A stretch of DNA of 64,000 nt from Stutzerimonas kunmingensis (GTDB lineage Bacteria; Pseudomonadota; Gammaproteobacteria; Pseudomonadales; Pseudomonadaceae), in the NCBI RefSeq assembly GCF_021432085.1, contig NZ_CP090366.1, forward strand, positions 3,782,001 to 3,846,000, read 5' to 3'. The notes below the pieces were generated by a model. It was not told where the DNA came from and ran no database searches. It was given only the letters and a program-made list of their open reading frames with translations. A program made the position numbers and the translations under genes. The first letter of the stretch is position 1. Every line of letters starts with the position of its first letter. Shown here one piece after another: positions 16,082 to 23,659 of the stretch.

Positions 16082-16502
16082 GCATCTGGACATGGCGATC
16101 CTGTCCGCCTACCTCGACAACGAACTCGACGCCGCCGCACAGCGCCACGCCGCCGCCCACCTGGCGGGTTGTCCGCAGTGTCGCGCCACCCTGGCCGAAC
16201 TCGACGGGCTCGGCCAGGGCTTGCGTGCGCTGGCCTGCCCGGAGTTGCCGGCCGAGTTGCAGGCGCGTCTGCAGCGGCCCTTCGCGCCGCCGCCCGTGCG
16301 CAGCTGGTGGGCCCGGCACTGGGCGCAGGGTATCGGCGCCGCGGCGTCGGTCCTGCTCGGCCTGCTGCTCGGCTATGCCCTGCCCGGCCAGCCGCCGGGC
16401 AGCTCACCCAGCCACGACCTGCTCGCCGTCCTCGGCAGCACCCCACCCGGCGCGCTCTGCGCGCGCCCCGAATTCTGCTACCTGAAGGTAAACCTGAAAT
16501 GA
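16074..16502 (+). CDS. Zinc-binding anti-sigma factor (membrane)
   Basis: A 142-residue protein with the anti-sigma zinc site HLAGCPQC (His29, Cys33, Cys36) in a helical N-terminal domain, then one membrane segment (AASVLLGLLLGYALPG, about residues 90-105) and a short periplasmic tail with two Cys (LCARPEFC). This is the standard ZAS architecture that holds the ECF sigma inactive at the membrane. The tail Cys pair could be redox or metal responsive, which is inference. It overlaps the sigma gene by 8 bp and the next gene by 4 bp; GGAGG precedes its ATG. Confidence 0.85.
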   Translation: MTEHLDMAILSAYLDNELDAAAQRHAAAHLAGCPQCRATLAELDGLGQGLRALACPELPAELQARLQRPFAPPPVRSWWARHWAQGIGAAASVLLGLLLGYALPGQPPGSSPSHDLLAVLGSTPPGALCARPEFCYLKVNLK

Positions 16503-16963
16503 GCAACACCACCCTGCGCAATGCCCTGGTCCTGTCCGTGCTGGTCAACGTCGGCGTGCTCGCCGGCCTTGGCTGGCAGAAACTCAGTCGCGATGGCCTG
16601 CCGATGCCCTCCGGCGCACCGACCGAGCTGTCGCGCGAGCTGCAACTGAGCGCCAGCCAGCTGCAGCGCTGGCACGATGCCGAGGCGCCGTTCCTGGCCT
16701 ACCTGCGCGCCTCCAACGCCAGCCTCGGCGAACACCGCAACCGGCTGATCGAGGCGATCTTCGCCGAACAGGTGGACCGCACGGTGATCGACGCCGAGCA
16801 GGCGAAGATCGCCGAACTGCAGAACGAACAGCAGCGCCTGCTCATCGACCAGCTGCTGCAGGAGCGCGAGATCCTCGAACCGCAGCAGCGCGCGCGGCTC
16901 GCCCAGGTGCTCACGCAGCAGTCGTTCGGCGCCGACAGCATCGAGCAATTGCACCGCAAATGA
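16499..16963 (+). CDS. Periplasmic heavy-metal-sensor-like (CnrX/Spy-type) protein
   Basis: A 154-residue protein with an uncleaved-looking N-terminal membrane anchor (LVLSVLVNVGVLAGLGW) and a periplasmic helical domain rich in Glu, Gln and Arg. The pattern LQLSASQLQRWHDAE ... IEAIFAEQVDRTVIDAEQAKIAELQNEQQRLLIDQLL ... LEPQQRARLAQVL is that of the CpxP/Spy/CnrX-like heavy-metal resistance domain. It overlaps the anti-sigma gene (ATGA) and likely modulates it as a periplasmic sensor, by analogy with CnrX-CnrY-CnrH. The His/Met metal ligands of CnrX are not clearly conserved. Confidence 0.75.
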   Translation: MSNTTLRNALVLSVLVNVGVLAGLGWQKLSRDGLPMPSGAPTELSRELQLSASQLQRWHDAEAPFLAYLRASNASLGEHRNRLIEAIFAEQVDRTVIDAEQAKIAELQNEQQRLLIDQLLQEREILEPQQRARLAQVLTQQSFGADSIEQLHRK

Positions 16964-16981
16964 CGGATTGCACGGCGCGAT

Positions 16982-17008
16982 GGAACAAAACCGTCGCGCC
17001 TGCGTTAG
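16982..17008 (+). promoter_or_regulatory. Second predicted ECF-sigma promoter
   Basis: GGAACA (16982-16987), a 15-bp spacer, and CGTTAG (17003-17008), the same elements and spacing as the promoter before the sigma gene. It lies about 48 bp before the secreted His-rich protein gene at 17056, which is therefore a likely regulon member. Confidence 0.58.
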
Positions 17009-17055
17009 AACATCAGGAGCCGCACTTCGCCGGCTCGCTCAATGGAGTTCTATCG

Positions 17056-17538
17056 ATGATCCGCAAACCCCACGCTCTCGCCCTCGCCATCATCCTCGCC
17101 GGCACCCTCGGCCACGCCGGCACCAGCCTCGCCGCCACCAGCCATGACCACGGCCACGGCGAAGGCGCGCCGGCGCTGCAACTCGATGCCGGCAAGCGCT
17201 GGGCCACCGACGCGCCGCTGCGCCAGGCAATGGGCACCATCAACAACGATATGCGCCAGGCGCTGCCGGCGATCCACGAAGACCGTCTGCCCGCCGCCCG
17301 CTACGGCGAACTGGCCGAGACGGTGCGCGGCCAGGTCGCCTACATGGTGGAGAACTGCAAGCTGAGCGCCGAGGCCGACGCGCAGCTGCACCTGATCATC
17401 GCCCAGCTGCTCGCCGGTGCCGACGCCATGAGCGGCGCCCCGGCCGGTCAGCGCGACGGCGCGGTGACGGTGGTCGGCGCGCTGGGCGACTACGCCACTT
17501 ACTTCGCCGACGACAGCTTCAAGCCGCTGGAACACTGA
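17056..17538 (+). CDS. Secreted His-rich protein of unknown function
   Basis: A 160-residue protein with a clear signal peptide (ALAIILAGTLGHAGTSLAA), then a short His-rich stretch HDHGHGEG at the mature N terminus that could bind metal. The rest is helical: WATDAPLRQAMGTINNDMRQALPAIHEDRL and a later VAYMVENCKLSAEADAQLHLIIAQLLAGADAM. I recognise no catalytic motif; I recall similar proteins in denitrifying pseudomonads being labelled DnrO, but could not verify this. GGAG at 17044 supports the ATG at 17056. A predicted ECF promoter upstream links it to the adjacent sigma system. Confidence 0.75.
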   Translation: MIRKPHALALAIILAGTLGHAGTSLAATSHDHGHGEGAPALQLDAGKRWATDAPLRQAMGTINNDMRQALPAIHEDRLPAARYGELAETVRGQVAYMVENCKLSAEADAQLHLIIAQLLAGADAMSGAPAGQRDGAVTVVGALGDYATYFADDSFKPLEH

Positions 17539-17551
17539 TCGACCGCCGCGC

Positions 17552-19702
17552 TCAACCCTTGTCCGGCCGTGCCGGCGGGGCCGCTTTCACCGCGAGCGGC
17601 ACCTCGGCGGCCACCGCTTCCGACTCGCCCTCGCCGCTGCGATCTCCGCTGGTGTTGGCCAGCAGGCTGGCGGTGGCGGTCTGCAGGTAGGCGTGCAGCT
17701 GGCGCAGCAGCTGCGGCTGATCCTCGGCAGCGGCGATCCGCTCGCCAGCCGGTTCACCGCCCAGGCGATAGCGATACAGCCGCGCCGGCTGCTCCTTGGG
17801 CTGTACCAGCACCCGATCACCGCGGATCAGCGCCACGGTCTGGTCGCTGCCCGACGGCTTGACGATGCCGAAACCCGGATCGTCCGCCGGCAGGCTGAGC
17901 AAATCGCGGCCCCAGCATTGATGACGCACCTCGCCACCGAGGCGGCCCATGATGGTCGGCACCACGTCCACCTGCGTACCGACCACCTCGCGACGGCTGC
18001 CGAAACGCTCGGTGACGCCCGGGGCGATCAGCAGCAGCGGCACGTGGAAGCGCAGCAAGTCCATCTCGGTGACTTCCTCCGGCGCGCCGAAACCGTGGTC
18101 GCCGACCACCACGAACAAGGTCTGCTTGAACCAAGGCTGGTTACGCACCTTGTCGAAGAACTGCCCCAGCGCCCAGTCCGAATAACGCATCGCCGTCAGA
18201 TGCTGATCCAGCGCGCCATGCCCCTCGACAGCAGCGACCGGCAACTGCTCGGGCAGCGCATACGGCGTGTGGTTGGACAGCGTCTGCAGCAGCGCATAGA
18301 ACGGCGCGCCGTTATCCAGCTTGCCCAGCTCCTCGGCGGCGCGGGTGAACATGTCCTGGTCGGAAACGCCCCAGGTCGGGTCGGAAACCACCGGATTCAC
18401 GTAGTCGTTGCGGCCGACGAAGCGCTTCATGCCCTGGTTGCCGAAGAACCCCGCCTGGTTGTCCCAGGCGAAATCGCCGTTGTAGACGTAAACGTCGTCG
18501 AACGCCCGCGCACCGAGCAGCTGCGGCAGGCCGGAGAAGCGATGGCCGCCTTCGGGCGTCTGCATCAGGTACTCGAAGCCCGGCAGGTTGGGAAAGCAGG
18601 CCATGCTGGCGAACATGCCCTGGTGGGTGTGGGTGCCGTTGGCGAAGAAGCGCTCGAACAACAGCCCCTCGCCGGCCAGGCGGTCGAAGTTCGGCGTGAT
18701 GCCGTCGGCACTGCCGAGCGCGCCGACATAGCGGCCGGCGAAGCTCTCCATGAGGATCACCACCACGTTGCGCACCGCCAGCTGGCCGTCCGCCGGCGGC
18801 TGGAAGTCACGGCGCACCGGCGCCAGCTCGGCGTCCACCAACCGGTCGTTGGCGGTCAGCAGCAGCTCGCGGGTGATAGCCTGCGCATCCGCCACCGGCA
18901 GTGTCGCCTTCCAGCTATTGTCGCGGTGGCTGGAAAAGCGGTTCTTCGCCGCGTCATACAGCGACAGTGTCGCGTTCAGGCCGAGGTGATTGGCGAACAT
19001 CGACTCGGTGGTAAAGGCATCGCCCCAACGCAGCGGCGGTCCCTGGCGCAGCGTGCCGCGGGCAGCCACCACGCAGACCAGTATCAGCACGCCGAATACC
19101 GCCGCGCGGGTATACCAGGCCGAGCCGCGGCGGCTCGCGCCGGTCTCGCGCACAGCCGGCGCGCCACGGGTCAGCCGCTCCAGCCAGCCGAACAGGGCGT
19201 ACATCGCCGCGCTCGCCACACCCCAGCTCGCCAGCAGTTGCAGTACCGGGAAGCCGTGCCAGAGCATGCTCAGCACCGTCGCCGGGTCTTCCTGCAGATA
19301 CTGGAACACCAGACTGTTCAGGCGCTGATGGAACTCGCGATAGAAGTTCAGCTCGATCAGCCCGAGCAGGATCGTCAGGCTGGCACACACACTCAACCAC
19401 AGCCGCAGCAGGCCCCGGGCGGCCATCATGCGCATGCTCAGCACGCCGAGCAGCAGTGGCAGCAGGATGTACACCGTTACCCGCAGGTCGAAGCGCAGGC
19501 CGTTGCCGAACGCCTCGACGAAGCTGGCAAGCGGCGTGCTGCCGATCAGTTCGCGGTTGAACAGCAGCAAGCCCAGCCGCAGCAGCGCAAACAGCGCCAG
19601 CAGGGCCAGCGCACTGGCGAACGTGAAGCGCAGGTGCGCGGCCAGGCAATTGAAGCCGGACGCCGGGCGCTCTCGAGCAGGGCGTCGCAAAGAGGAAAGC
19701 AT
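17552..19702 (-). CDS. LtaS/sulfatase-family phosphoglycerol or phosphoethanolamine transferase-like membrane protein
   Basis: A 716-residue inner-membrane protein with about five N-terminal helices and a large periplasmic alkaline-phosphatase-fold domain. The catalytic region shows VVVILMESFAGRYVG (metal site), FANGTHTHQGMFAS (nucleophile Thr region), YVYNGDFAWDNQAGFF, LSNHTPYALP and FVVVGDHGFGAP (metal-binding Asp-His). The ATG at 19702 has a GAAGGA site, better than an in-frame codon 18 residues upstream. It is last in the minus-strand methyltransferase-inaA-dgkA operon. LtaS-type proteins release diacylglycerol, which the adjacent DgkA could recycle. The acceptor polymer is unknown. Confidence 0.82.
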   Translation of the reverse strand: MLSSLRRPARERPASGFNCLAAHLRFTFASALALLALFALLRLGLLLFNRELIGSTPLASFVEAFGNGLRFDLRVTVYILLPLLLGVLSMRMMAARGLLRLWLSVCASLTILLGLIELNFYREFHQRLNSLVFQYLQEDPATVLSMLWHGFPVLQLLASWGVASAAMYALFGWLERLTRGAPAVRETGASRRGSAWYTRAAVFGVLILVCVVAARGTLRQGPPLRWGDAFTTESMFANHLGLNATLSLYDAAKNRFSSHRDNSWKATLPVADAQAITRELLLTANDRLVDAELAPVRRDFQPPADGQLAVRNVVVILMESFAGRYVGALGSADGITPNFDRLAGEGLLFERFFANGTHTHQGMFASMACFPNLPGFEYLMQTPEGGHRFSGLPQLLGARAFDDVYVYNGDFAWDNQAGFFGNQGMKRFVGRNDYVNPVVSDPTWGVSDQDMFTRAAEELGKLDNGAPFYALLQTLSNHTPYALPEQLPVAAVEGHGALDQHLTAMRYSDWALGQFFDKVRNQPWFKQTLFVVVGDHGFGAPEEVTEMDLLRFHVPLLLIAPGVTERFGSRREVVGTQVDVVPTIMGRLGGEVRHQCWGRDLLSLPADDPGFGIVKPSGSDQTVALIRGDRVLVQPKEQPARLYRYRLGGEPAGERIAAAEDQPQLLRQLHAYLQTATASLLANTSGDRSGEGESEAVAAEVPLAVKAAPPARPDKG

Positions 19703-19713
19703 GGGTACGTCCT

Positions 19714-20142
19714 TCAGGGGATGAGGATCACCGCCCAGACCAGACCGATCAGGCACAGCGCCAGCAATTGCGCGGCGCTTCCCATGTCCTTGGCCTGTTT
19801 GGCGAGCGGATGCAGTTCGAAAGAGATGCGGTCGACCGTCGCCTCGATGGCCGAGTTGAGCAGTTCGACGATCAGGCCGAGAAACACCACGGCAATCAGC
19901 ACGGCGCGCTCGACGCGGCTGACGTCGAACAGAAACGCCAAGGGAATCAGCAGCAGATTCAGCAGCACCAGCTGGCGAAACGCCGCTTCGCCTCTATAAG
20001 CGGCCTTGAGACCTGCAGCCGAATAGCCGGACGCGTACCAGATGCGCGCCAGTCCGCTGCGCCCCTTCAGCGCCGCACCGTCGGCCGGCACGTCGACGCT
20101 GGCCACGGTATCGGTAGCCGCGCAGGTCGGCTCAGATGACAT
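19714..20142 (-). CDS. dgkA: Diacylglycerol kinase DgkA
   Basis: A 142-residue protein with an N-terminal cytosolic extension of about 35 residues and then the three-helix DgkA domain. The signature ELLNSAIEATVDRISFELHPLAKQAKDMGSAAQL contains the catalytic Glu and the metal-binding residues. It phosphorylates diacylglycerol to phosphatidic acid in the inner membrane. The ATG at 20142 overlaps the inaA stop by 11 bp. Its place before an LtaS-family gene fits recycling of diacylglycerol produced when head groups are removed from phospholipids. Confidence 0.9.
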   Translation of the reverse strand: MSSEPTCAATDTVASVDVPADGAALKGRSGLARIWYASGYSAAGLKAAYRGEAAFRQLVLLNLLLIPLAFLFDVSRVERAVLIAVVFLGLIVELLNSAIEATVDRISFELHPLAKQAKDMGSAAQLLALCLIGLVWAVILIP

Positions 20143-20851
20143 CGCAGCGCAACTCGCTGAAGGTGCGGTGGGCGGCCAGCAATCGTTGCCAGTCCTGTTC
20201 CGGCATGGCCTGGCGATGACGCTTGAGCTGGCGCAGGTCATGCCGTGCCGCGGCGCTGCGCCGCAAACGGCGACGACTCTTTTCCAGATCGAGCAGCGCG
20301 ACTTCGACGCTGGCCGCGTCACCTTCACCCTGAACCCTGATGAAGATGTGCTTGGGGTAGCAGCAGCCATGCTGCCAGCGTGCCTGATGAATGCGCGCCA
20401 GGGTGATCCCGACCGCCGCTAGCATGCGCTCCTGTACCGTCGGGCCGAAGCGCCCCCCCAAGTCCTGTTGATACCAGTCCTCCAGGCTGACGAAGCCTTC
20501 CAGCTCCGCCGTCACCAGCAGCGCCTGCCACTGGCCGGCCTGTTGTCGCGTGCCGAAGTAGACCAGTTCCGGCACCTGCACGCCGAGCCGGGCGAATGCT
20601 TGCAGCGCCTGCAATTCGCGCAGCACCGTGGGCCGGCCGAACGGGTGCAGCAGCGAGCGATACAGGTGGCCAATCTGCCGTTTGCAGTACAGCAGCGGCT
20701 GCTGCGGATCGCGTAGCCGTATCCGTTGCACGCCGCTTTCGCCGGCGCGCCGCTGATTGGGCTCCTCGACCCATTCGCCCTGGGTGTTCCACCAGCGCTG
20801 GAAGGTGCTGGTACGCGCTTCGCGGGCCGGCAGTACGAGTGGTCGGCTCAT
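20132..20851 (-). CDS. inaA: InaA/LPS-core-kinase-family protein
   Basis: A 239-residue protein of the lipopolysaccharide kinase (Kdo/WaaP-InaA) family. Visible kinase-like parts are PLLYCKRQIGHLYRSLLHPFGRPTVLRELQAL (the Lys/Glu region), LARIHQARWQHGCCYPKHIFI (catalytic loop region) and VALLDLEKSRRRLR (the DLE metal-binding segment). It probably phosphorylates an LPS core sugar. The ATG at 20851 lies 2 bp after the methyltransferase stop, so the pair is an operon. In P. fluorescens and P. putida the ColRS system controls an equivalent methyltransferase/inaA (wapQ) pair, which supports an outer-membrane role here. Confidence 0.85.
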   Translation of the reverse strand: MSRPLVLPAREARTSTFQRWWNTQGEWVEEPNQRRAGESGVQRIRLRDPQQPLLYCKRQIGHLYRSLLHPFGRPTVLRELQALQAFARLGVQVPELVYFGTRQQAGQWQALLVTAELEGFVSLEDWYQQDLGGRFGPTVQERMLAAVGITLARIHQARWQHGCCYPKHIFIRVQGEGDAASVEVALLDLEKSRRRLRRSAAARHDLRQLKRHRQAMPEQDWQRLLAAHRTFSELRCDVI

Positions 20852-20853
20852 GT

Positions 20854-21531
20854 TCAACCCCGCTTGCGCAGCACGTAGACCCGCCACATGGCGTAGCCCG
20901 GGAGGAAGTCATTACGGTCGAGGATGTCGAAGCCGGCCTCGGCGAACTCCGCCTCGATCACCGAACGGGCGACGACGAAGCGGTTCTGGTTGTCCTTCGC
21001 CGGCCGGCGGCGCTCCAGGCGCTTGCGCTTCCAGGCCTTGTAGTTGCCATCGACCCACAGCGAGACGATCAGCGTGTCACGGGTGACGCGGTGGAACTCA
21101 CGCAGCATCGCCAGCCGGTGCTCCGGGTCGGCGATGTGGTGCAGTAGGCGCATGCAGAAGATGTTGTCTACCGCGTTGTCACCCATGTCGATGGCGAAGG
21201 CGGAGGTCTGAAAGGTCTCGACCCGCTTGAGCACTTCCAGCGAATGCGCCGATTCGGCGATCGCCAGCATGTCGGCGGAGTTGTCGGCGGCAAAGATCAT
21301 CCGGCTTGGGTGCTCGGCCAGCAGCGGCCAGAAGCGCCCGGCGCCGCACGGCAGGTCCAGCACCAGATCAGGATCGCCGGCGATCTTCAGTGCGCGGCGC
21401 GCCATCTGCTCGTCACGCCAGTGCGACAGCCGCCGGGCCGGGCCATCCTGATGCTTGTGCAGGTATTCGTAGGCGTGCTGGCGGTCGTACTTGCGCGAGA
21501 ACTCCAGTTCGATAGGGCTCGATGTGGTCAT
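20854..21531 (-). CDS. warA: SAM-dependent methyltransferase of the ColR-controlled operon (WarA-like)
   Basis: A 225-residue class I methyltransferase. It starts MTTSSPIELEFSRKYDRQHAYEYLHKHQ, has motif I LDLPCGAGRFWPLL (near residue 60), an acidic ADNS motif II, and MRLLHHIADPEHRLAMLREFHRV, the usual methyltransferase type 11 pattern. A GGA with 9-base spacing favours this start over one three codons upstream. It heads the operon with inaA, dgkA and the LtaS-like gene and lies next to colS, as warA does in P. putida. A perfect ColR box lies about 70 bp upstream. The methylated substrate, perhaps an LPS component, is unknown. Confidence 0.8.
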   Translation of the reverse strand: MTTSSPIELEFSRKYDRQHAYEYLHKHQDGPARRLSHWRDEQMARRALKIAGDPDLVLDLPCGAGRFWPLLAEHPSRMIFAADNSADMLAIAESAHSLEVLKRVETFQTSAFAIDMGDNAVDNIFCMRLLHHIADPEHRLAMLREFHRVTRDTLIVSLWVDGNYKAWKRKRLERRRPAKDNQNRFVVARSVIEAEFAEAGFDILDRNDFLPGYAMWRVYVLRKRG

Positions 21532-21600
21532 GGCGGGCATTCCGGTTGGAAACGGAACGCCAAACTAACCAGGCAGACATCAAGGGCACGTCAACGGGAT

Positions 21601-21616
21601 GTGAAAAAAACGTCAA
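21601..21616 (-). promoter_or_regulatory. Predicted ColR binding site upstream of the methyltransferase operon
   Basis: On the minus strand the 16-mer is TTGACGTTTTTTTCAC. It matches all 13 specified positions of the P. putida ColR consensus as I recall it, YYNASNNYTTTTTCAC. It overlaps the end of colS and is oriented toward the methyltransferase gene. Confidence 0.75.
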
Positions 21617-22878
21617 ACCGCGCCGTCATGAAAGCGCACCTGAAAACAGCTGCCCTGCGGTTGCCGCGGCACCACACCTACCTGCCAGCCCTGGTGCGCG
21701 CAGATCCGCTTGACCAGCGACAACCCCAGCCCCAGCCCTTCGCCGCGCCCCTCGGCACCCCGCACGAACGGCTGAAACATGCGCTCCTGCTCCGCCAGGG
21801 GAATGCCCACGCCGCTGTCCTCGACGCGAAAGCCACCTTCGTCGAGGACCAGCCGCACCGTGCCGCGGTCGGTGTAATGCAGTGCGTTGCGCAGCAGGTT
21901 GGACATCACCGTGCCGAGCAGGGTGTGGTTGTAGACGCCGCGGTCCTCGCCCTCCTCCAGCAGCTCGAAGGCCAGGCCCTTCTCCGCCAGCAACGGTGCC
22001 CAGCGCTCGCTCTGCTCGGTCGCCACGCTCCGCAAGCTGGCGTCGCCGGCCAAGGACGTCTGTTGCGGACGCGCCCGCGCCAGCATCAGGAAGGTTTCCA
22101 CCAGCTCATGCATTTCCTGCGCGGCGCGCTGGATGCGCGCCAGCGGTCGCTGCGCGGCTGGCGACAGCTCGGCCCGCTGCTCGAGCAGCTCGCAGGCGCC
22201 GAGCACCACCATCAGCGGCGTGCGCAGTTCATGGCTGACATCGGCGGTGAACAGCCGCTCACGCTCCAGGATCTGGCGCAGCTGGCCGAGGGTGCTGTCG
22301 AACGCAGCGGCCAGATGGCCGACCTCGTCATCGGGATACTGCAGTGCCAGCGGCGGCGCCAGCGGATGCAGCTGGTCGCGGTGGCGCACCTGGTTGGCCA
22401 GGCGGCTGACCGGTGCCAATACCCGGTTGGCCATCAGCCGCCCCAGCGCCCAGGCACCCAACACGCTGAGCAGAAAGCCGGCCAGCACGACGTTGAACAG
22501 CGCATCCTCACGGGCCTCGAACTCGTGCTGCTCCTGCACCAGCACGTAGCGCTCAGCGCCGACCTTGCGCACATAGACGTAGTAGGCATCGTCCTCGGTG
22601 AACCCCTCGCCGAGCCCGGCAAACGCCTTTGGCATCGGGTGCTCGGGCAGATGCGCGGCGAAGAAGTGGGTGCTGGTGTCCAGCTGCGGTGTCCGTCCGT
22701 TTGGCAGGTCCTCGTTGAGCACGATGTCCAGGTCGCGACTCAGCTCCTCGGTGACCAGCTGCTCCTCGATGAAGTGCACCACCCCGACGATGCCGAGGGC
22801 GAACGCCCCACTCACCACCAGCGTCATCAGCGTGAAGGCGATGACGATCCGCCGCGCCAGCGGCTGCTTAGCGAGCAT
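21613..22878 (-). CDS. colS: ColS-like sensor histidine kinase
   Basis: A 421-residue membrane kinase. Two transmembrane segments (about residues 12-32 and 127-147) flank a periplasmic sensor of roughly 95 residues rich in Glu and His that includes NEDLPNG and EFEAREDAL. A HAMP-like linker leads to the H-box FTADVSHELRTPLMVV, the N-box MSNLLRNALHYT and the ATP site GEGLGLGLSLVKRI. It overlaps colR by 11 bp. P. putida ColS senses excess zinc, iron and other metals through periplasmic Glu residues; similar ligands may exist here. The start is the ATG at 22878. Confidence 0.86.
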   Translation of the reverse strand: MLAKQPLARRIVIAFTLMTLVVSGAFALGIVGVVHFIEEQLVTEELSRDLDIVLNEDLPNGRTPQLDTSTHFFAAHLPEHPMPKAFAGLGEGFTEDDAYYVYVRKVGAERYVLVQEQHEFEAREDALFNVVLAGFLLSVLGAWALGRLMANRVLAPVSRLANQVRHRDQLHPLAPPLALQYPDDEVGHLAAAFDSTLGQLRQILERERLFTADVSHELRTPLMVVLGACELLEQRAELSPAAQRPLARIQRAAQEMHELVETFLMLARARPQQTSLAGDASLRSVATEQSERWAPLLAEKGLAFELLEEGEDRGVYNHTLLGTVMSNLLRNALHYTDRGTVRLVLDEGGFRVEDSGVGIPLAEQERMFQPFVRGAEGRGEGLGLGLSLVKRICAHQGWQVGVVPRQPQGSCFQVRFHDGAV

Positions 22879-23551
22879 CGCAGTCCTCCGCCAGGCGGAA
22901 GCCAAGGCCGTGCACGGTATGCAGCAACGGCTTGGCGAACGGCTTGTCGAGCACCTGGCGCAACTGGTGGATATGGCTGCGCAACGCATCGCTGTCCGGC
23001 ACGTGATCACCCCAGACGGCATCTTCCAGCGCTTCGCGGCGCACCACCGCCGGGCTGCGCTGCATGAGGATCGCCAGCAGCTTGTGGCCGATAGGGTTGA
23101 GGCGAATCGGCTGGCCACCACGACTGGCCTCTAGGGTGTCCAGGTCGTAGCAGAGATCGGCCACCTGCAGCTGCCGGCGACGCGATCCCTGGCAGCGACG
23201 CAGGATCGCCTCGATACGGGCAACCAGCTCGGACAGCGCGAAGGGCTTGATCAGATAGTCGTCGGCACCGGCCTGCAGCCCCTTGATGCGGTCAGGCAGG
23301 GCATCGCGGGCGGTGAGCATGATGATCGGCGTATCACGCCCGGCATCGTCACGCAGGCGTTTGCACACCTGCAGTCCGTCGATGCCCGGCAGCATCAGGT
23401 CCAGCACGATCAGGTCGTAGTCCTGAGTGGCGGCCAGGTGCAGGCCGCTGAGGCCGTCCTGCGCGCAGTCGACCACGTAGCCCTTGAGCTCCAGGTAGTC
23501 GAGCACGTTGGCGAGGATGTCACGGTTGTCTTCGATGACGAGAATGCGCAT
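22868..23551 (-). CDS. colR: ColR-like response regulator (OmpR family)
   Basis: A 227-residue regulator with a receiver domain (phospho-acceptor Asp51 in YDLIVLDLMLPGIDG, conserved Thr and Lys in MLTARDALPDR and YLIKPFALSEL) and a C-terminal winged helix ending HTVHGLGFRLAE. The text ILANVLDYLELKGYVVDCAQDGLSGLHLAA is nearly the same as Pseudomonas ColR. With colS it forms an operon divergent from an LtaS-family gene. ColR boxes nearby suggest it controls the flanking envelope genes. No strong ribosome site precedes the ATG at 23551. Confidence 0.88.
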   Translation of the reverse strand: MRILVIEDNRDILANVLDYLELKGYVVDCAQDGLSGLHLAATQDYDLIVLDLMLPGIDGLQVCKRLRDDAGRDTPIIMLTARDALPDRIKGLQAGADDYLIKPFALSELVARIEAILRRCQGSRRRQLQVADLCYDLDTLEASRGGQPIRLNPIGHKLLAILMQRSPAVVRREALEDAVWGDHVPDSDALRSHIHQLRQVLDKPFAKPLLHTVHGLGFRLAEDCDAR

Positions 23552-23571
23552 ATCGGTTCGCTAGCAGGCAA

Positions 23572-23587
23572 ATGACGGAATTTTCAC
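23572..23587 (+). promoter_or_regulatory. Degenerate ColR-like box between colR and the divergent LtaS-family gene
   Basis: ATGACGGAATTTTCAC matches 10 of 13 specified positions of the remembered ColR consensus, on the strand of the downstream LtaS-family gene. It is weak alone; the position between colR and an envelope gene makes it plausible. Confidence 0.3.
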
Positions 23588-23659
23588 GCCTTCTTTACGA
23601 AGGGCTCACAGGCGGGTGCGCAGACTTCGCCGCGTTCGTCCTTAGCCGTGGATCATACG

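Noticed and set aside
17693-19999. A 768-codon open frame on the plus strand opposite the LtaS-like and dgkA genes
   Set aside because: Antisense shadow frame with biased composition; it spans two genes on the other strand.
21244-23067. A 607-codon open frame opposite colRS
   Set aside because: Shadow of the sensor kinase and regulator genes; no family motif seen.
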